Positions 45,153 to 55,432 of a DNA stretch of 64,000 bases are shown piece by piece. Origin of the DNA: Candidatus Babeliales bacterium (lineage in GTDB: Bacteria; Babelota; Babeliae; Babelales; JACPOV01); NCBI GenBank assembly GCA_040879965.1, contig JBBDJI010000013.1, forward strand, positions 124,001 through 188,000. Direction: 5' to 3'. The translations under genes and the position numbers were made by a program. The first letter of the stretch is position 1. Each line of letters begins with the position of its first letter. The notes below the pieces were generated by a model. That model ran no database searches and had not been told where the DNA came from. It saw nothing but the letters and a program-made list of their open reading frames with translations.

Positions 45153-46250
45153 TTATCGTTTAAAATAACTAAAAATACCGACGACAAGCTCTATGAAAAT
45201 CAGTAAAATAACTAAAACAGAAAGAAGGTCTTCTCGGATAATATCGATTTTATTTTGATAAACCAAATGAATATCCTTAATGATATCTAATTTAGTTGAA
45301 ATTGATACTTTCCAGGATTTTAAATCAAGCTTTTCAACTAACAAGTTATAAGTTTCAGTTACGTATACCTCGCCTACTGCTTTGATAGTACTTTCTAGGC
45401 GCTCGATTATTGAAGAAATTTCAACTTTAAGCATACCAAGATCACTGACTGGATCTTTCATAAGTGTACCAATAAAGGGCAAATAGGCCTTGAATGGTAG
45501 TCCTTTGACTTCACGTTGGTATACGGCATTTAATTGTTGATCAAGGATGCGGTCATAGTACTGAAGTTCTAATTGTTGAATATTAGCAAATTCAAAAAGA
45601 TCGAGTAATTCTTCATATTCATCATCGTAAACAAATGCACTATCCATATCGATTACAATTAAATCACCGCGATAATAACCAATGGCCGCATCAAGAATCG
45701 CATTTTTTTGATATTCAGATAACGATTCAGTTTCAAAACGAACCAGAGAGGCTATAAAGCCGCCGTATTCTTTAGTCATTTGTGAGACTGTAATATTTTG
45801 CGGTTGTTGATCAACCTGAATAACTACATAGGATGAGCGTAAATGGAAAAATCGTGATTGTTTTATGTGTAATTTAATTTTTTTGTATACCGATTGCGCA
45901 TCTTCAACACTTTGTTCACGGAATTCGGTATCAACATCATTGAGTGTTTTACGTAATTCTTCAAAATTGCTTGAAAAAGGAATTTTATAAGCAAGTGAAA
46001 TTACCCCGAAATTATGCAATTTTGTGCTCAGGCATTTTGAACTTGAATGAGGATGAGGCAAGTCAATTGAAAGCGGTACATGGTAACCTTTAAAGTATTT
46101 GGAAAGATGTAAAGGTCGGGTTAAAATTTCTGGTAACGCCTCAACTTTTGAAAGGTTTATATCATCACCAACATCGTAGGCATAATACACAAAAATATTA
46201 CCGGTAAGCATTAATGGTTCGATTGTTTTTGTAGATTCATTTTCTGGCAT
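45153..46250 (-). CDS. C-terminally anchored membrane protein, possibly RMD1/DUF155-like
   Basis: 365 aa. No signal peptide; one hydrophobic helix at the very end (about 343-361, VLVILLIFIELVVGIF) with a basic tail. Before it are long helices with LNAVYQRE and KLDIIKDIHLVYQNKIDIIRE. This layout (a beta-rich N-terminal half, an acidic patch EYEELLDLFEFAN, helical hairpins, a C-terminal anchor) recalls RMD1/DUF155 proteins, but I see no decisive motif, so the family call is tentative. AGGAAT precedes the ATG. Confidence 0.5.
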   Translation of the reverse strand: MPENESTKTIEPLMLTGNIFVYYAYDVGDDINLSKVEALPEILTRPLHLSKYFKGYHVPLSIDLPHPHSSSKCLSTKLHNFGVISLAYKIPFSSNFEELRKTLNDVDTEFREQSVEDAQSVYKKIKLHIKQSRFFHLRSSYVVIQVDQQPQNITVSQMTKEYGGFIASLVRFETESLSEYQKNAILDAAIGYYRGDLIVIDMDSAFVYDDEYEELLDLFEFANIQQLELQYYDRILDQQLNAVYQREVKGLPFKAYLPFIGTLMKDPVSDLGMLKVEISSIIERLESTIKAVGEVYVTETYNLLVEKLDLKSWKVSISTKLDIIKDIHLVYQNKIDIIREDLLSVLVILLIFIELVVGIFSYFKR

Positions 46251-46330
46251 AATAAATTCCTAAAGATATTACCTAATTTTTAGACTTAGCATATTTAAAA
46301 AGAAAAGCTTGATGCAAGTTTTTATAATTT

Positions 46331-48154
46331 TTAGGATTCACCTTTTTTTAATATTGCTAAAAATGCTTCATGTGGTACTTCCACTGAACCTAATTGTTTC
46401 ATTTTCTTTTTGCCTTCCTTTTGCTTTTCAAGAAGTTTTCGTTTACGAGTGATATCGCCACCATAACATTTAGCTATTACCTGTTTGCGTAATGGTGAAA
46501 TTGACTCACGAGAGATAATTTTTGAGCCTATTGCCGCTTGAATAACTACTTCAAAAAGCTGACGGGAAATAACTTTTTTAAGGCGAGCAACTAATTCTTT
46601 TCCGATATAATATGCATTATCACGATGCACAATAATCGAAAGCGCATCAACCGCTTTTCCATTAAGTAGAATATCCATTTTTACAAGATCAGCAGGTTCA
46701 TAACCAGCCTCATCATAGTCAAAACTTGCATATCCTGAAGTTAGTGATTTGAGTTGGTCATAAAAATCGGTGGCAACCTCATTTAACGGTAATTTATAAA
46801 TTAAAATTACGCGATCTTCAGTTAAAAAAGTCATACTCTTTTGTACGCCACGTTTTTCTTGGCAAAGTTTTAATACGACTCCTAAATATTCTTTTGGTAA
46901 AATAATAGTAGCATTAATGATTGGTTCAAGAATTTCTTCAATAGTACCGGGATCAGGAAATTCGGCAGGACTTTCAAGATGCAATAATTCACCTGAAGTT
47001 AAACGTACTTTATAAAGTACACTTGGTGCGGTAACAATCGCAGTAATATTGTATTCTTGTTCTAAGCGTTGCTTGAATACTTCCATATGCAACAGACCTA
47101 AAAATCCACAGCGAAAACCAAGCCCTAATGCGGCAGATGATTTTTTTTCAACAGTGACGCTGGCATCATTTAGAGTAAGTTTTTCAATAGCAGTACGTAG
47201 CATTTCAAATTCTGAATTATCGACGGGATAAATACCCGCGAAAACCATTGGTTTTGCAGGTTTAAAGCCCGGAAAAGGTTTAACCGGTTGTTTTGTATGA
47301 AACATAGTATCGCCAACGCGTGCTTCTTTTACTGTTTTCATGCCGGCAATTACATAACCAACTTGACCAGCATACAGTGCATCAAGTGGCGTTTCATTCG
47401 GATACATAAGCCCTAATTCTAGAACTTCGTAATTTTCACCAGTTTGAGCCAGTGTGATTCGATCATTTTTTTTAATAACGCCATCATCTAGTGCTACCAA
47501 GCAGACTACTCCTTTATATTCATTAAACCAAGAATCAAAAAGGAGAGCTTTTAATGGTTTATCTACTGAACCAGTAGGATATGGAATGCGTTCAATAATA
47601 CCGGATAAAATATCATCAATGCCGATATTACTTTTAGCTGAGGCTAAAATAATTTCTTCATCATTAAAATCAAATAATGTTTTTAATTCCGCTTTTACTT
47701 TTTCAATATCGGCAGTTGGTAGGTCAACTTTATTTATTACTGGAATAATCGTGAGTCCTTGCTCAAAAGCTAAATAAAAATTAGCCATAGTTTGAGCTTC
47801 AACGCCTTGAGAGGCATCGACGAGTAATAATGCTCCTTGGCATGCGTAAAGAGAGCGAGATACTTCATAGCTAAAATCTACGTGCCCTGGTGTATCGATT
47901 AAGTTTAATAGATATTCTTGTCCATTATAAGTATGAATCATAGAAGCGGTTTGTGCTTTAACGGTAATGCCGCGTTCGCGCTCAACCTGTAATTTATCAA
48001 GAAATTGTTCTTGTTTGGTGCGATCTGAAAGAGTGCCAGTTACTTCTAGTAATCGATCAGAAAGGGTTGATTTGCCATGATCAATATGGGCAATAATCGA
48101 GAAATTCCTGATTTTGTCAGGAGTGAACTTATTTAAATCTTTTGGTAGTTTCAT
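46331..48154 (-). CDS. lepA: Elongation factor 4 (LepA), ribosome back-translocase GTPase
   Basis: About 607 aa. G1 HIDHGKST, G2 region ERERGITVKAQ, G3 DTPGHVDF, G4 NKVDLP, then domains II-V and the LepA-specific C-terminal domain ending VPHEAFLAIL. The ATG at 48154 is used; a TTG two codons upstream is in frame and the ribosome binding site is weak for both. Full length. Confidence 0.97.
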   Translation of the reverse strand: MKLPKDLNKFTPDKIRNFSIIAHIDHGKSTLSDRLLEVTGTLSDRTKQEQFLDKLQVERERGITVKAQTASMIHTYNGQEYLLNLIDTPGHVDFSYEVSRSLYACQGALLLVDASQGVEAQTMANFYLAFEQGLTIIPVINKVDLPTADIEKVKAELKTLFDFNDEEIILASAKSNIGIDDILSGIIERIPYPTGSVDKPLKALLFDSWFNEYKGVVCLVALDDGVIKKNDRITLAQTGENYEVLELGLMYPNETPLDALYAGQVGYVIAGMKTVKEARVGDTMFHTKQPVKPFPGFKPAKPMVFAGIYPVDNSEFEMLRTAIEKLTLNDASVTVEKKSSAALGLGFRCGFLGLLHMEVFKQRLEQEYNITAIVTAPSVLYKVRLTSGELLHLESPAEFPDPGTIEEILEPIINATIILPKEYLGVVLKLCQEKRGVQKSMTFLTEDRVILIYKLPLNEVATDFYDQLKSLTSGYASFDYDEAGYEPADLVKMDILLNGKAVDALSIIVHRDNAYYIGKELVARLKKVISRQLFEVVIQAAIGSKIISRESISPLRKQVIAKCYGGDITRKRKLLEKQKEGKKKMKQLGSVEVPHEAFLAILKKGES

Positions 48155-48225
48155 ACTCAATTTCTAGGTTTTTTGTATAAATTATTACTAAAAGTATACA
48201 ATATTTGTGATTTTTGTACATGAAA

Positions 48226-48723
48226 CTAATATTTTGATTGATTACTTTCGTTTTTTAGTTGCTCAAGCCACTTCTCTTGTTCTTGATTAACGTCTATTTT
48301 TCGATTTTGAATTCGTGCTAATTGTGCAATATTGTTTTTTTCAATTTTATTATTACAGGCGGTTTCAATATAGGTATCAAAAAGATTTTTTATAAGAAAA
48401 GCATTTTTGTTTGGATATTGTAGTGACAATTTATCGACTTTTTTATGTATGAATGGTTTTAGTTGATAAAAATGGGCGTTATTTTCAAGAAGTTGTTCAA
48501 AAATATTCAGTGTATTTTCTGGCACTTGGTTATGTTTAAAAGTATGTGTAATAATGCTATTGATGATAGCTATATTATAATTATCAGCCAATATCCATGG
48601 AACTAATTTTGTATCAAATTCATAGTCGAGAAATGTTTCCATTTCAATTTCATCTTTTTCCATAGCTAAAAAGCTGTGATTTATGCAAAAATATACGATA
48701 ATTCCATATACAAATAATTTCAT
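48226..48723 (-). CDS. Small secreted protein, unknown function
   Basis: 165 aa. Signal peptide 1-20 (NHSFLA end) then MEKDE. The mature part is helical with many Asn and Lys; a motif LVPWILADNYNIAIINSII and a Gln/Glu-rich tail are visible. AAAGGAA is the ribosome binding site. No family recognised. Confidence 0.62.
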   Translation of the reverse strand: MKLFVYGIIVYFCINHSFLAMEKDEIEMETFLDYEFDTKLVPWILADNYNIAIINSIITHTFKHNQVPENTLNIFEQLLENNAHFYQLKPFIHKKVDKLSLQYPNKNAFLIKNLFDTYIETACNNKIEKNNIAQLARIQNRKIDVNQEQEKWLEQLKNESNQSKY

Positions 48724-48787
48724 AAAAATTCCTTTCTTTTTTATTGAAAAAACATTTAGAGATTTATAATGCTCATGTTATGTCAAC

Positions 48788-48816
48788 TTGTCTAATAGTA
48801 AGATTTACGTTACAAT
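48788..48816 (+). promoter_or_regulatory. Candidate promoter of gyrA
   Basis: TTGTCT (48788-48793), a 17-base spacer and TACAAT (48811-48816), about 85 bases upstream of the gyrA ATG. Confidence 0.5.
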
Positions 48817-48901
48817 TATACTATAGTGAAGAAAAGCATCTATTCAATAAATAAGCAACATGCTTAGGTATATAAGCTACGAGTGAGAAAGGCCTAACAA
48901 A

Positions 48902-51562
48902 ATGTCAGCCAGCAATAATAATGAAAAAAATTTTGAAGGTAAATTAAAGCCTGTTTTAATTGAGGATGAGTTAAAAGAGTCGTTTCTTGATTATGCAATG
49001 TCAGTTGTTGTCAGTCGTGCAATTCCTGATATTCGTGATGGATTAAAGCCCGTACATCGTCGTATTTTATATACTATGAATCAATTAGGTTTTTATTATA
49101 ATCGACCATATCATAAATCAGTACGTGTAGTTGGTGAAGTACTCGGGAAATACCATCCGCATGGTGATCAAGCGGTTTATAATACTATGGTTGGTTTAGT
49201 GCAAGAATTTTCTAAGCGATATCCATTACTTGATGGCCAAGGTAACTGGGGCTCGGTTGATGGTGATAGTGCAGCGGCAATGCGTTATACCGAAGTCCGT
49301 ATGGCAAAAATTACGCAAGAATTACTTGCCGATCTTGATAAAGAAACCGTTCAATTTGTACCGAACTTTGATGAATCAACGGTGGAGCCTGTTATTTTAC
49401 CAAGTAGATTACCAAATTTACTTATTAATGGTACTTCTGGTATTGCTGTTGGTATGGCAACTTCTATTCCTCCTCATAATTTAGGTGAAGTTATCGATGC
49501 ATGTTTGGCTTTCCTAGAAAATGATCAAATAACGCAAGAAGAATTATTTGAAATAATTCCTGGTCCCGATTTTCCTACGGGTGGTATTATTTGTGGGCGT
49601 GCAGGCATTGTACGTGCATATAAAACTGGGCGCGGAAATGCGATTTTGCGTGGCGTGGTTAATATAGAAGAAACTAAAAAAGGTGAAGCAATCGTTATCA
49701 GCGAATTGCCATATCAAGTTAATAAATCAGACTTAATTGTAAAAATTGCTGATCTTATTAAAAATAAAGTAGTTGAAGGCATTTCAAATATCCGTGATGA
49801 ATCAGATAAAAAAGGTATTCGTGTTGTTATCGAACTAAAACGTGGAGAAATGCCATCTGTTATTATAAATCAGCTTTATAAATACACGCAATTGCAAACA
49901 AGTGTATCGATTTTAATGTTGGGCTTGCTTGATAATCGCCCAATGGTTTTCCCTATACGTGATTTAATTAAAGAATTTTTATTACATCGCCAAGAAATTA
50001 TTCATCGTCGAACGGTATATGATTTAAAAAAAGCACAAGCACGCGAACATGTTTTAACTGGCTTTATTATAGCATTAGAAAGCATTGATGAAGTAATTGT
50101 AATGATCAAAGCTTCGCGTTCAGCAGATGAAGCTACCGCAAAACTTAATAAACGTTTTTTATTAAGTGCTGAGCAGTGTAAAGCAATTTTAGAAATGCGC
50201 TTACAGCGATTAACTGGCTTAGAACAAGAAAAAATTCATGCCGAAATGGAAGAGCTCAAAAAGATTATTGCTCAGTTACAATTAATTTTAAAAGAAAAAG
50301 AAATACTTCAAGAAGAAATTGTTAAAGAGTTAGTAGAAATAAAGCAAAATTATGCCGATTCCCGTCGCACTCGTATTGAAGGTCCGATCGATATGCTTAC
50401 TGAGGCAGATTTAATTCCAGAAGAAGAAGTAGTCGTGACCTTAACGCGCAAAGGATATATTAAACGGGTGCCGTTAGCGGTTTATGGCGTACAACATCGT
50501 GGTGGTAAAGGAAAGATGGGCATGGCATCATTAGAAGAATCTGATGATATTGTCAAAGATATTTTTGTTGCCAAAACTCATGATGAATTACTCTTTTTTA
50601 CAAATCTTGGTCGTGTTTATAGTTTACGTGTGTTTGAAGTTCCTGAAGGCTCACGTATCGCAAAAGGTCGCGCCATTATTAATTTACTGCCTTTAACCGA
50701 AGGTGAAAAAGTAGTTAAATTATTATGTACACCAGATATGGAAGGCAAAATGCTCGTTCTGTTGACCAAAAAAGGTATTATTAAGCGAACCGATGCCATG
50801 TCATTTGCTAAAATTCGTAGCTCCGGTATTCGTGCCATTAGCTTGCGTGAAAATGATGAGTTAGTATTCTGTTCACTTAGTTCAGGTGAAGATACTATTG
50901 TAATTGCAACAAAAAAGGGACAAGGAATTCGCTTTAAAGAAACTGAAGTTCGTGCAATGGGTAGACAAGCTTCTGGTGTTATGGGAATTCGTTTGCGTTC
51001 TAGCGATGAAGTAGTTGGTATGGAAATAATTTCTGGTGATGAAGATATATTGTTTGCAACTGAACGTGGCTATGGAAAACGAGTAAAAGCAGAAGATTTT
51101 CGTGTTGCTCATCGTGGTGGTTATGGTGTGCGTACAATTCCTACCGATGAACGAAATGGATTTGTTATAGGGTTATCTGCGGTAAGTGATACTTCAAATG
51201 TATTGCTTATTGATGAAGCAGGTAAAATGATTCGGTTGTCGCCACAAGAGATACGTACCATGGGCCGTCAGGCTAAGGGTGTACGATTGATTAGGCTTGA
51301 GCCAGAACAAAAACTTGCAAATGTTGTTGCGTTTGAAGAAGAGAATAATAATAATGAAATCACGCAAGAAGTATCAGAAAGTACATCGCCTAAAATAGAA
51401 ATGAAGCTTGAGAGTCAAGAAGGTGATCTTGATGTTTTTGATTTAGTGATTGATGATCAAGATGATATGCAAGAAGTAATCAATGACGACTATGAAGATG
51501 GTAAAGATAATGAATTATTGTTATCTGATCAATCTGATGATGATGATTCATTGATTGCATAA
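48902..51562 (+). CDS. gyrA: DNA gyrase subunit A
   Basis: 886 aa. Type II topoisomerase breakage-reunion subunit. N-terminal SRAIPDIRDGLKPVHRRILY, catalytic Tyr in AAMRYTEVRM (about 127), the GyrA coiled-coil and tower, then six beta-pinwheel units with the GyrA box QRRGGKG-like stretch YGVQHRGGKGKMG (about 525). The C-terminal tail (about 815-886) is unusually acidic, rich in Asp/Glu (DDYEDGKDNE). gyrB is not adjacent. A strong terminator follows. Confidence 0.97.
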   Translation: MSASNNNEKNFEGKLKPVLIEDELKESFLDYAMSVVVSRAIPDIRDGLKPVHRRILYTMNQLGFYYNRPYHKSVRVVGEVLGKYHPHGDQAVYNTMVGLVQEFSKRYPLLDGQGNWGSVDGDSAAAMRYTEVRMAKITQELLADLDKETVQFVPNFDESTVEPVILPSRLPNLLINGTSGIAVGMATSIPPHNLGEVIDACLAFLENDQITQEELFEIIPGPDFPTGGIICGRAGIVRAYKTGRGNAILRGVVNIEETKKGEAIVISELPYQVNKSDLIVKIADLIKNKVVEGISNIRDESDKKGIRVVIELKRGEMPSVIINQLYKYTQLQTSVSILMLGLLDNRPMVFPIRDLIKEFLLHRQEIIHRRTVYDLKKAQAREHVLTGFIIALESIDEVIVMIKASRSADEATAKLNKRFLLSAEQCKAILEMRLQRLTGLEQEKIHAEMEELKKIIAQLQLILKEKEILQEEIVKELVEIKQNYADSRRTRIEGPIDMLTEADLIPEEEVVVTLTRKGYIKRVPLAVYGVQHRGGKGKMGMASLEESDDIVKDIFVAKTHDELLFFTNLGRVYSLRVFEVPEGSRIAKGRAIINLLPLTEGEKVVKLLCTPDMEGKMLVLLTKKGIIKRTDAMSFAKIRSSGIRAISLRENDELVFCSLSSGEDTIVIATKKGQGIRFKETEVRAMGRQASGVMGIRLRSSDEVVGMEIISGDEDILFATERGYGKRVKAEDFRVAHRGGYGVRTIPTDERNGFVIGLSAVSDTSNVLLIDEAGKMIRLSPQEIRTMGRQAKGVRLIRLEPEQKLANVVAFEEENNNNEITQEVSESTSPKIEMKLESQEGDLDVFDLVIDDQDDMQEVINDDYEDGKDNELLLSDQSDDDDSLIA

Positions 51563-51592
51563 TTTAGAAAAAAACGATTTAGAACGATAATT

Positions 51593-51631
51593 AAAATACG
51601 ATGTGTAAGATATTCTACGCATCGTATTTTT
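51593..51631 (+). terminator. Terminator after gyrA
   Basis: Fifteen-base stem AAAATACGATGTGTA / TACGCATCGTATTTT (one G-T wobble), 8-base loop, T run. Confidence 0.9.
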
Positions 51632-51644
51632 CTCTTTATTTTTT

Positions 51645-52769
51645 ATGAAAACAAATAATATTATTTTACATCTTTCATTAATTTCTGGCGTAGGACCAAT
51701 TTTATTATCAAAACTATTGGCGTATTATTCTGTTGATCAATTGAATATTTTATATGCATTAACACAATCAGATTTTATGCATACTATTGGATTAACTGAA
51801 ATGCAAGCACAAAAAATTGTTGCAGGTCTTGCTGATAAATGTCTTTTAGAGCAGGAATTAACACTCATTAATAAATATAATGTGCAATGGATTACAATTG
51901 CAGATTTGCAGTATTCTCATTTATTAAAAGAAATTCATATGCCGCCAACCGTATTGTATGTGCACGGTTCAATTGAACTTTGTAATCAAAAAAATATAGC
52001 GGTTGTTGGTTCGCGTAAGGCAGCAGTGTACGCTGAAACTATTATTCAACAATTAATTCCGGATTTAGTTAGCAATAAATGGACTATCGTTAGCGGTGGT
52101 GCAGTAGGCGTTGATACGATGGCACATAGAGCAGCACTAAAAGCAAACGGAAAAACAATTTCAATTATAGGATCCGGCCTTTTGAATACCTATCCGGCAA
52201 GTAACAAAAAATTATTTGATCAGATTGTAGAAGATGGCGGTAGCATAGTAAGCCCGTTTCCACTCAAAACTTGCGCAGTTCCAAGTAATTTTCCTGCTCG
52301 TAATCGTATTATTGCAGGTCTTTCGCGTGGATGCTTGGTGGTGCAAGCTGCTGAGCGCAGTGGTGCAAAAATTACCGCCCAGTTTGCATTGCAAGAAGGA
52401 AGAGAAGTTTTTGCAGTGCCAGGGCCGATTACTGACCAATTAAGCAAAGGGTGCCATCAGCTTATTCAACAAGGAGCAAAATTAGTGCAAACAAGCAACG
52501 ATATTTTGGCCGAATTTGGCGAAGAAAAAGAATATGAAGAAAAAGCAGTAATTCCAGCTCAAATGCAAATAACCGAAAAAAATATCCAAAATAAAGAGCA
52601 AACAATTGAAGATCTCATTTTAAAACATTGCACAAAGCCACAATCGGTTGATGATTTAATTGAATTAATAGGGCAAGATCTGTTTAGTACACAAGCACTT
52701 CTTTTTGATTTACAGCTGGCAGGTAAAATATATCAAGATCTATCTGGTCTCTGGATAGCGCAAAAATAA
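51645..52769 (+). CDS. dprA: DNA processing protein DprA
   Basis: 374 aa. RecA loader on incoming single-stranded DNA during natural transformation. N-terminal SAM-like HhH region (SLISGVGPILLSKLL), Rossmann core with VVGSRKA, IVSGGAVGVDTMAHRAAL, the PARNRIIAGLSRG motif and AVPGP, and a C-terminal winged-helix region (about 320-374). Indicates competence genes in this lineage. Begins 13 bases after the gyrA terminator, so it probably has its own start signals. Confidence 0.94.
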   Translation: MKTNNIILHLSLISGVGPILLSKLLAYYSVDQLNILYALTQSDFMHTIGLTEMQAQKIVAGLADKCLLEQELTLINKYNVQWITIADLQYSHLLKEIHMPPTVLYVHGSIELCNQKNIAVVGSRKAAVYAETIIQQLIPDLVSNKWTIVSGGAVGVDTMAHRAALKANGKTISIIGSGLLNTYPASNKKLFDQIVEDGGSIVSPFPLKTCAVPSNFPARNRIIAGLSRGCLVVQAAERSGAKITAQFALQEGREVFAVPGPITDQLSKGCHQLIQQGAKLVQTSNDILAEFGEEKEYEEKAVIPAQMQITEKNIQNKEQTIEDLILKHCTKPQSVDDLIELIGQDLFSTQALLFDLQLAGKIYQDLSGLWIAQK

Positions 52770-52854
52770 CCTTTTTTCTTTATTTCTACTGGAAAAATTG
52801 GCTATATTGAAAATAAAGACGGTTTTAATTAGCGGTATTTTAAAAAGGAATGGT

Positions 52855-53898
52855 ATGAAGAATTGTTTAAAAAATCATTTAAAAATTTTATTTTTTTGTA
52901 TTTTATCAAGTTTTGTTGGTGTTCAAGCTGTTTTTGAAAGAGGAGAGGTTGGCATATTTGAAGGGTTAAAATTTGATCCTATAGAACAAGCGTCAGCTTT
53001 TGAATCGCATGTAAAAGAAGGCTTATTTGAGGCAGAACGACAAGAAGAAATATACCGTGAAGTTAGTAAAGAATTACCAGCCTATGAAAAAGAGTTAAAA
53101 AGTCATAGTGAACTAACGGATAAATTTTCAGATAAATATGTAGAGTATGTTGATTTATATTCTAACTTGCAAGATCAACAAGAACGGGGATTAAGTGATG
53201 AAGTGATAAATCAAACAAGAAAAAACATTGAAAAAACAGCAGCTGAGCTTGAAGAATACAAACAACAAATTGAAGCCAAAAGTATTGAATTGGATAATTT
53301 AATTAAACGATACCGCTCGGTATTAAAAACTTCATTAGAAAAGCCTTTTATTTCTCAGACAACTGAACAAGATGTAAAAAATCTTGATGACTTATTAAAA
53401 GTTCCACTTACTAAAAGTGCAGCAAGAAAAAAATTATCAAAAGTAAATAAATTAGTGGAAAATATTCTTAATGCAATAAAAAATCGAGGAACGGTACTTT
53501 TAGGTGAAGATTTTGATCCTTCAAGAATAAATGAAATAACTAAAACTATGGGATATCGAGAAACGAATCCAAAAGTGGAAAGTGCAACTAATGTCCTTTT
53601 GTCAGACTTTTATGAACAAAAAGATTTATTCGATAATATGTTGAACCAACTAGACAACACAGAAAATTCTTTAACGAAGGAAGGTATTATTAATGATTTT
53701 GCTAAAAGAACAGGGATAATATTTGACGAAACATTACCATCTGAAGAAACATTGAAAAAGAAATTTCTTGAAAAACAGATTGAAAATTTAAACCCACAAT
53801 ACCAAAAAGTTCGATCATCAATAGAAAAAATAAGTAAAAAACTGGGGTTCCGGACTTTTTTACCAGAATCTATTGCGGGTCTTCTTACTACTAAATAA
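52855..53898 (+). CDS. Secreted coiled-coil protein, unknown function
   Basis: 347 aa from the ATG at 52855 (AAAAAGGAA upstream; an earlier in-frame start at 52798 would add 19 residues before the signal peptide). Signal peptide about 1-25 (VGVQA end). Residues about 60-180 show long heptad-like Glu/Lys/Leu-rich coiled coil; the rest is helical. No membrane anchor. It may be a structural or exported protein. No family recognised. Confidence 0.65.
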   Translation: MKNCLKNHLKILFFCILSSFVGVQAVFERGEVGIFEGLKFDPIEQASAFESHVKEGLFEAERQEEIYREVSKELPAYEKELKSHSELTDKFSDKYVEYVDLYSNLQDQQERGLSDEVINQTRKNIEKTAAELEEYKQQIEAKSIELDNLIKRYRSVLKTSLEKPFISQTTEQDVKNLDDLLKVPLTKSAARKKLSKVNKLVENILNAIKNRGTVLLGEDFDPSRINEITKTMGYRETNPKVESATNVLLSDFYEQKDLFDNMLNQLDNTENSLTKEGIINDFAKRTGIIFDETLPSEETLKKKFLEKQIENLNPQYQKVRSSIEKISKKLGFRTFLPESIAGLLTTK

Positions 53899-53973
53899 TT
53901 TTATGAAAAAGCAAATTTTTTGCCTTTTGCTCTAAATTCTTGTAAAATTCTTATAGAATGTTACGAAATTAAT

Positions 53974-54002
53974 GTGGCGGCATTTGACCGCCATCCTTTT
54001 TT
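53974..54002 (+). terminator. Hairpin with T run just before rpmF
   Basis: GGCGG (53976-53980) and CCGCC (53988-53992), extended by a flanking T-A pair, followed by CCTTTTTT. It lies 75 bases after the coiled-coil gene stop and 18 bases before the L32 start, so it could be the terminator of the first or a leader hairpin of the second. Confidence 0.55.
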
Positions 54003-54019
54003 ACTCATTGGAGTTTCTC

Positions 54020-54286
54020 ATGCCAGTTCCTAAACGAAAAGTATCGAAATCGCGCAGAGATAAGCGTTCTGCAAATAAAGGTATCCGAGAGGATAAAACA
54101 ACTGTCGCTCATTGCACAAATTGTGAAAAGCCGTTATTACCGCATCAAGCATGTCGCGAATGTGGTTATTATAAAGGGGCAAAAGTCCTTAAAACTAAGG
54201 ATGAGCGTGGCGAAAAACGTGTTGAGCAGCGCAAAAAATCTAAAAAAACAATTGAAGCTGAATCGCCACAAGAACAATCTGAATAA
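54020..54286 (+). CDS. rpmF: 50S ribosomal protein L32
   Basis: 88 aa from the ATG at 54020 (TTGGAG upstream; an in-frame start at 53972 sits in the hairpin region). MPVPKRKVSKSRRDKRSANK is the L32 N-terminus; C32/C35/C45/C48 form the zinc site. The C-terminal extension is longer than usual and charged (EAESPQEQSE). Its stop overlaps the plsX start by one base, the classic rpmF-plsX coupling. Confidence 0.95.
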   Translation: MPVPKRKVSKSRRDKRSANKGIREDKTTVAHCTNCEKPLLPHQACRECGYYKGAKVLKTKDERGEKRVEQRKKSKKTIEAESPQEQSE

Positions 54287-55359
54287 TGAATGCAAAATCG
54301 GCTCTGATAGCTATAGATGCAATGGGGGGTGATTTTGCACCCTCTGCGGTAATTGAAGGGGCTCTCAGAGCTGCCAAAAAAGGAATAGCAGTTGCTTTAT
54401 ATGGCGATCAAAATCGGTTAATTGAAGTTTTGAATTTTTATGCAGCTAATTGGGAAGATTTACCTATTTTTGTGCATCACTGTACGCAAGTGATCAATAT
54501 GGCTGATGAACCTGGGCGGAGTGTGCGAAAAACTGATTCTTCATTGATGCGCGCTATTGAAGCGGTAGCCGAAGGCAAAGCGGATGCTATTGTTTCTGCA
54601 GGTAATTCTGGTGCTGCGCTTGTGGCTGGTATGCTTAAAATAGGCCGAATACCGGGTATTTTACGGCCAGCAATCGGGGGTTTTTTGCCGACTCATAATG
54701 ATTCAGTATTTTGCTTAGATTTAGGCGCTAACGTCGATTGTAAGCCAGAATATCTACATCAATTTGCGCTTATGGGTGATGCCTATGTGCGTTTGGTTAA
54801 AAATATTGAAAAACCAAGGATTGGATTACTTTCCAATGGCACTGAATCATCAAAGGGCACTAAGCTAATTCAACAAGTTCATGAATTATTATCCCAATCA
54901 TCAATGCATTTTATCGGAAATTGCGAGCCAAATGATATTTTTTCTGGTGTAGCTGATGTTGTGGTGTGTGAAGGTTTTTCTGGCAATATTATGCTTAAAG
55001 CTATTGAATCTACGGTACAGGTAATAACTCAATGGTTAAAAGATGAAGGAAATCGTTCTTTGCTTGGAATGTGTGCAGGTATTTTGGGCGCACCGGTGTT
55101 TAAGCGCTTAAAAAAACATATAAAGAAAGCACAACGTGGTGGTGCGTTATTACTTGGCGTTTCTAAGCCACTTATTATTGCGCATGGCTCATCAAATGCA
55201 TTGGCGATTGAAGATGCTATTAGTTTTGCTCATGATGTGGTATTGCAAAAATTTCATATAAATTATAATAATATTGTTTTAGATTTACTTAACGAAAATA
55301 AATTGATACAAACAAATTTTAATAACCGTACAGTTGAAAAGCAAATACAAGAGCAGTAA
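54286..55359 (+). CDS. plsX: Phosphate acyltransferase PlsX
   Basis: 357 aa. Converts acyl-ACP to acyl-phosphate for phospholipid synthesis. AIDAMGGDFAP at the start, SAGNSGA, FLPTHNDSVFCLDLGANVD, LLSNGTESSKG and CEGFSGNIMLKAIE are diagnostic. Couples with rpmF upstream and, further down, with the FabD-like and acyl carrier protein genes. Confidence 0.97.
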   Translation: MNAKSALIAIDAMGGDFAPSAVIEGALRAAKKGIAVALYGDQNRLIEVLNFYAANWEDLPIFVHHCTQVINMADEPGRSVRKTDSSLMRAIEAVAEGKADAIVSAGNSGAALVAGMLKIGRIPGILRPAIGGFLPTHNDSVFCLDLGANVDCKPEYLHQFALMGDAYVRLVKNIEKPRIGLLSNGTESSKGTKLIQQVHELLSQSSMHFIGNCEPNDIFSGVADVVVCEGFSGNIMLKAIESTVQVITQWLKDEGNRSLLGMCAGILGAPVFKRLKKHIKKAQRGGALLLGVSKPLIIAHGSSNALAIEDAISFAHDVVLQKFHINYNNIVLDLLNENKLIQTNFNNRTVEKQIQEQ

Positions 55360-55432
55360 AAACTTGAGAGTTTTTTGGAGCTGTGTTACGTTTCATTTAA
55401 AAATATATTCGAAGTAATAAGGTAAGAAATAC

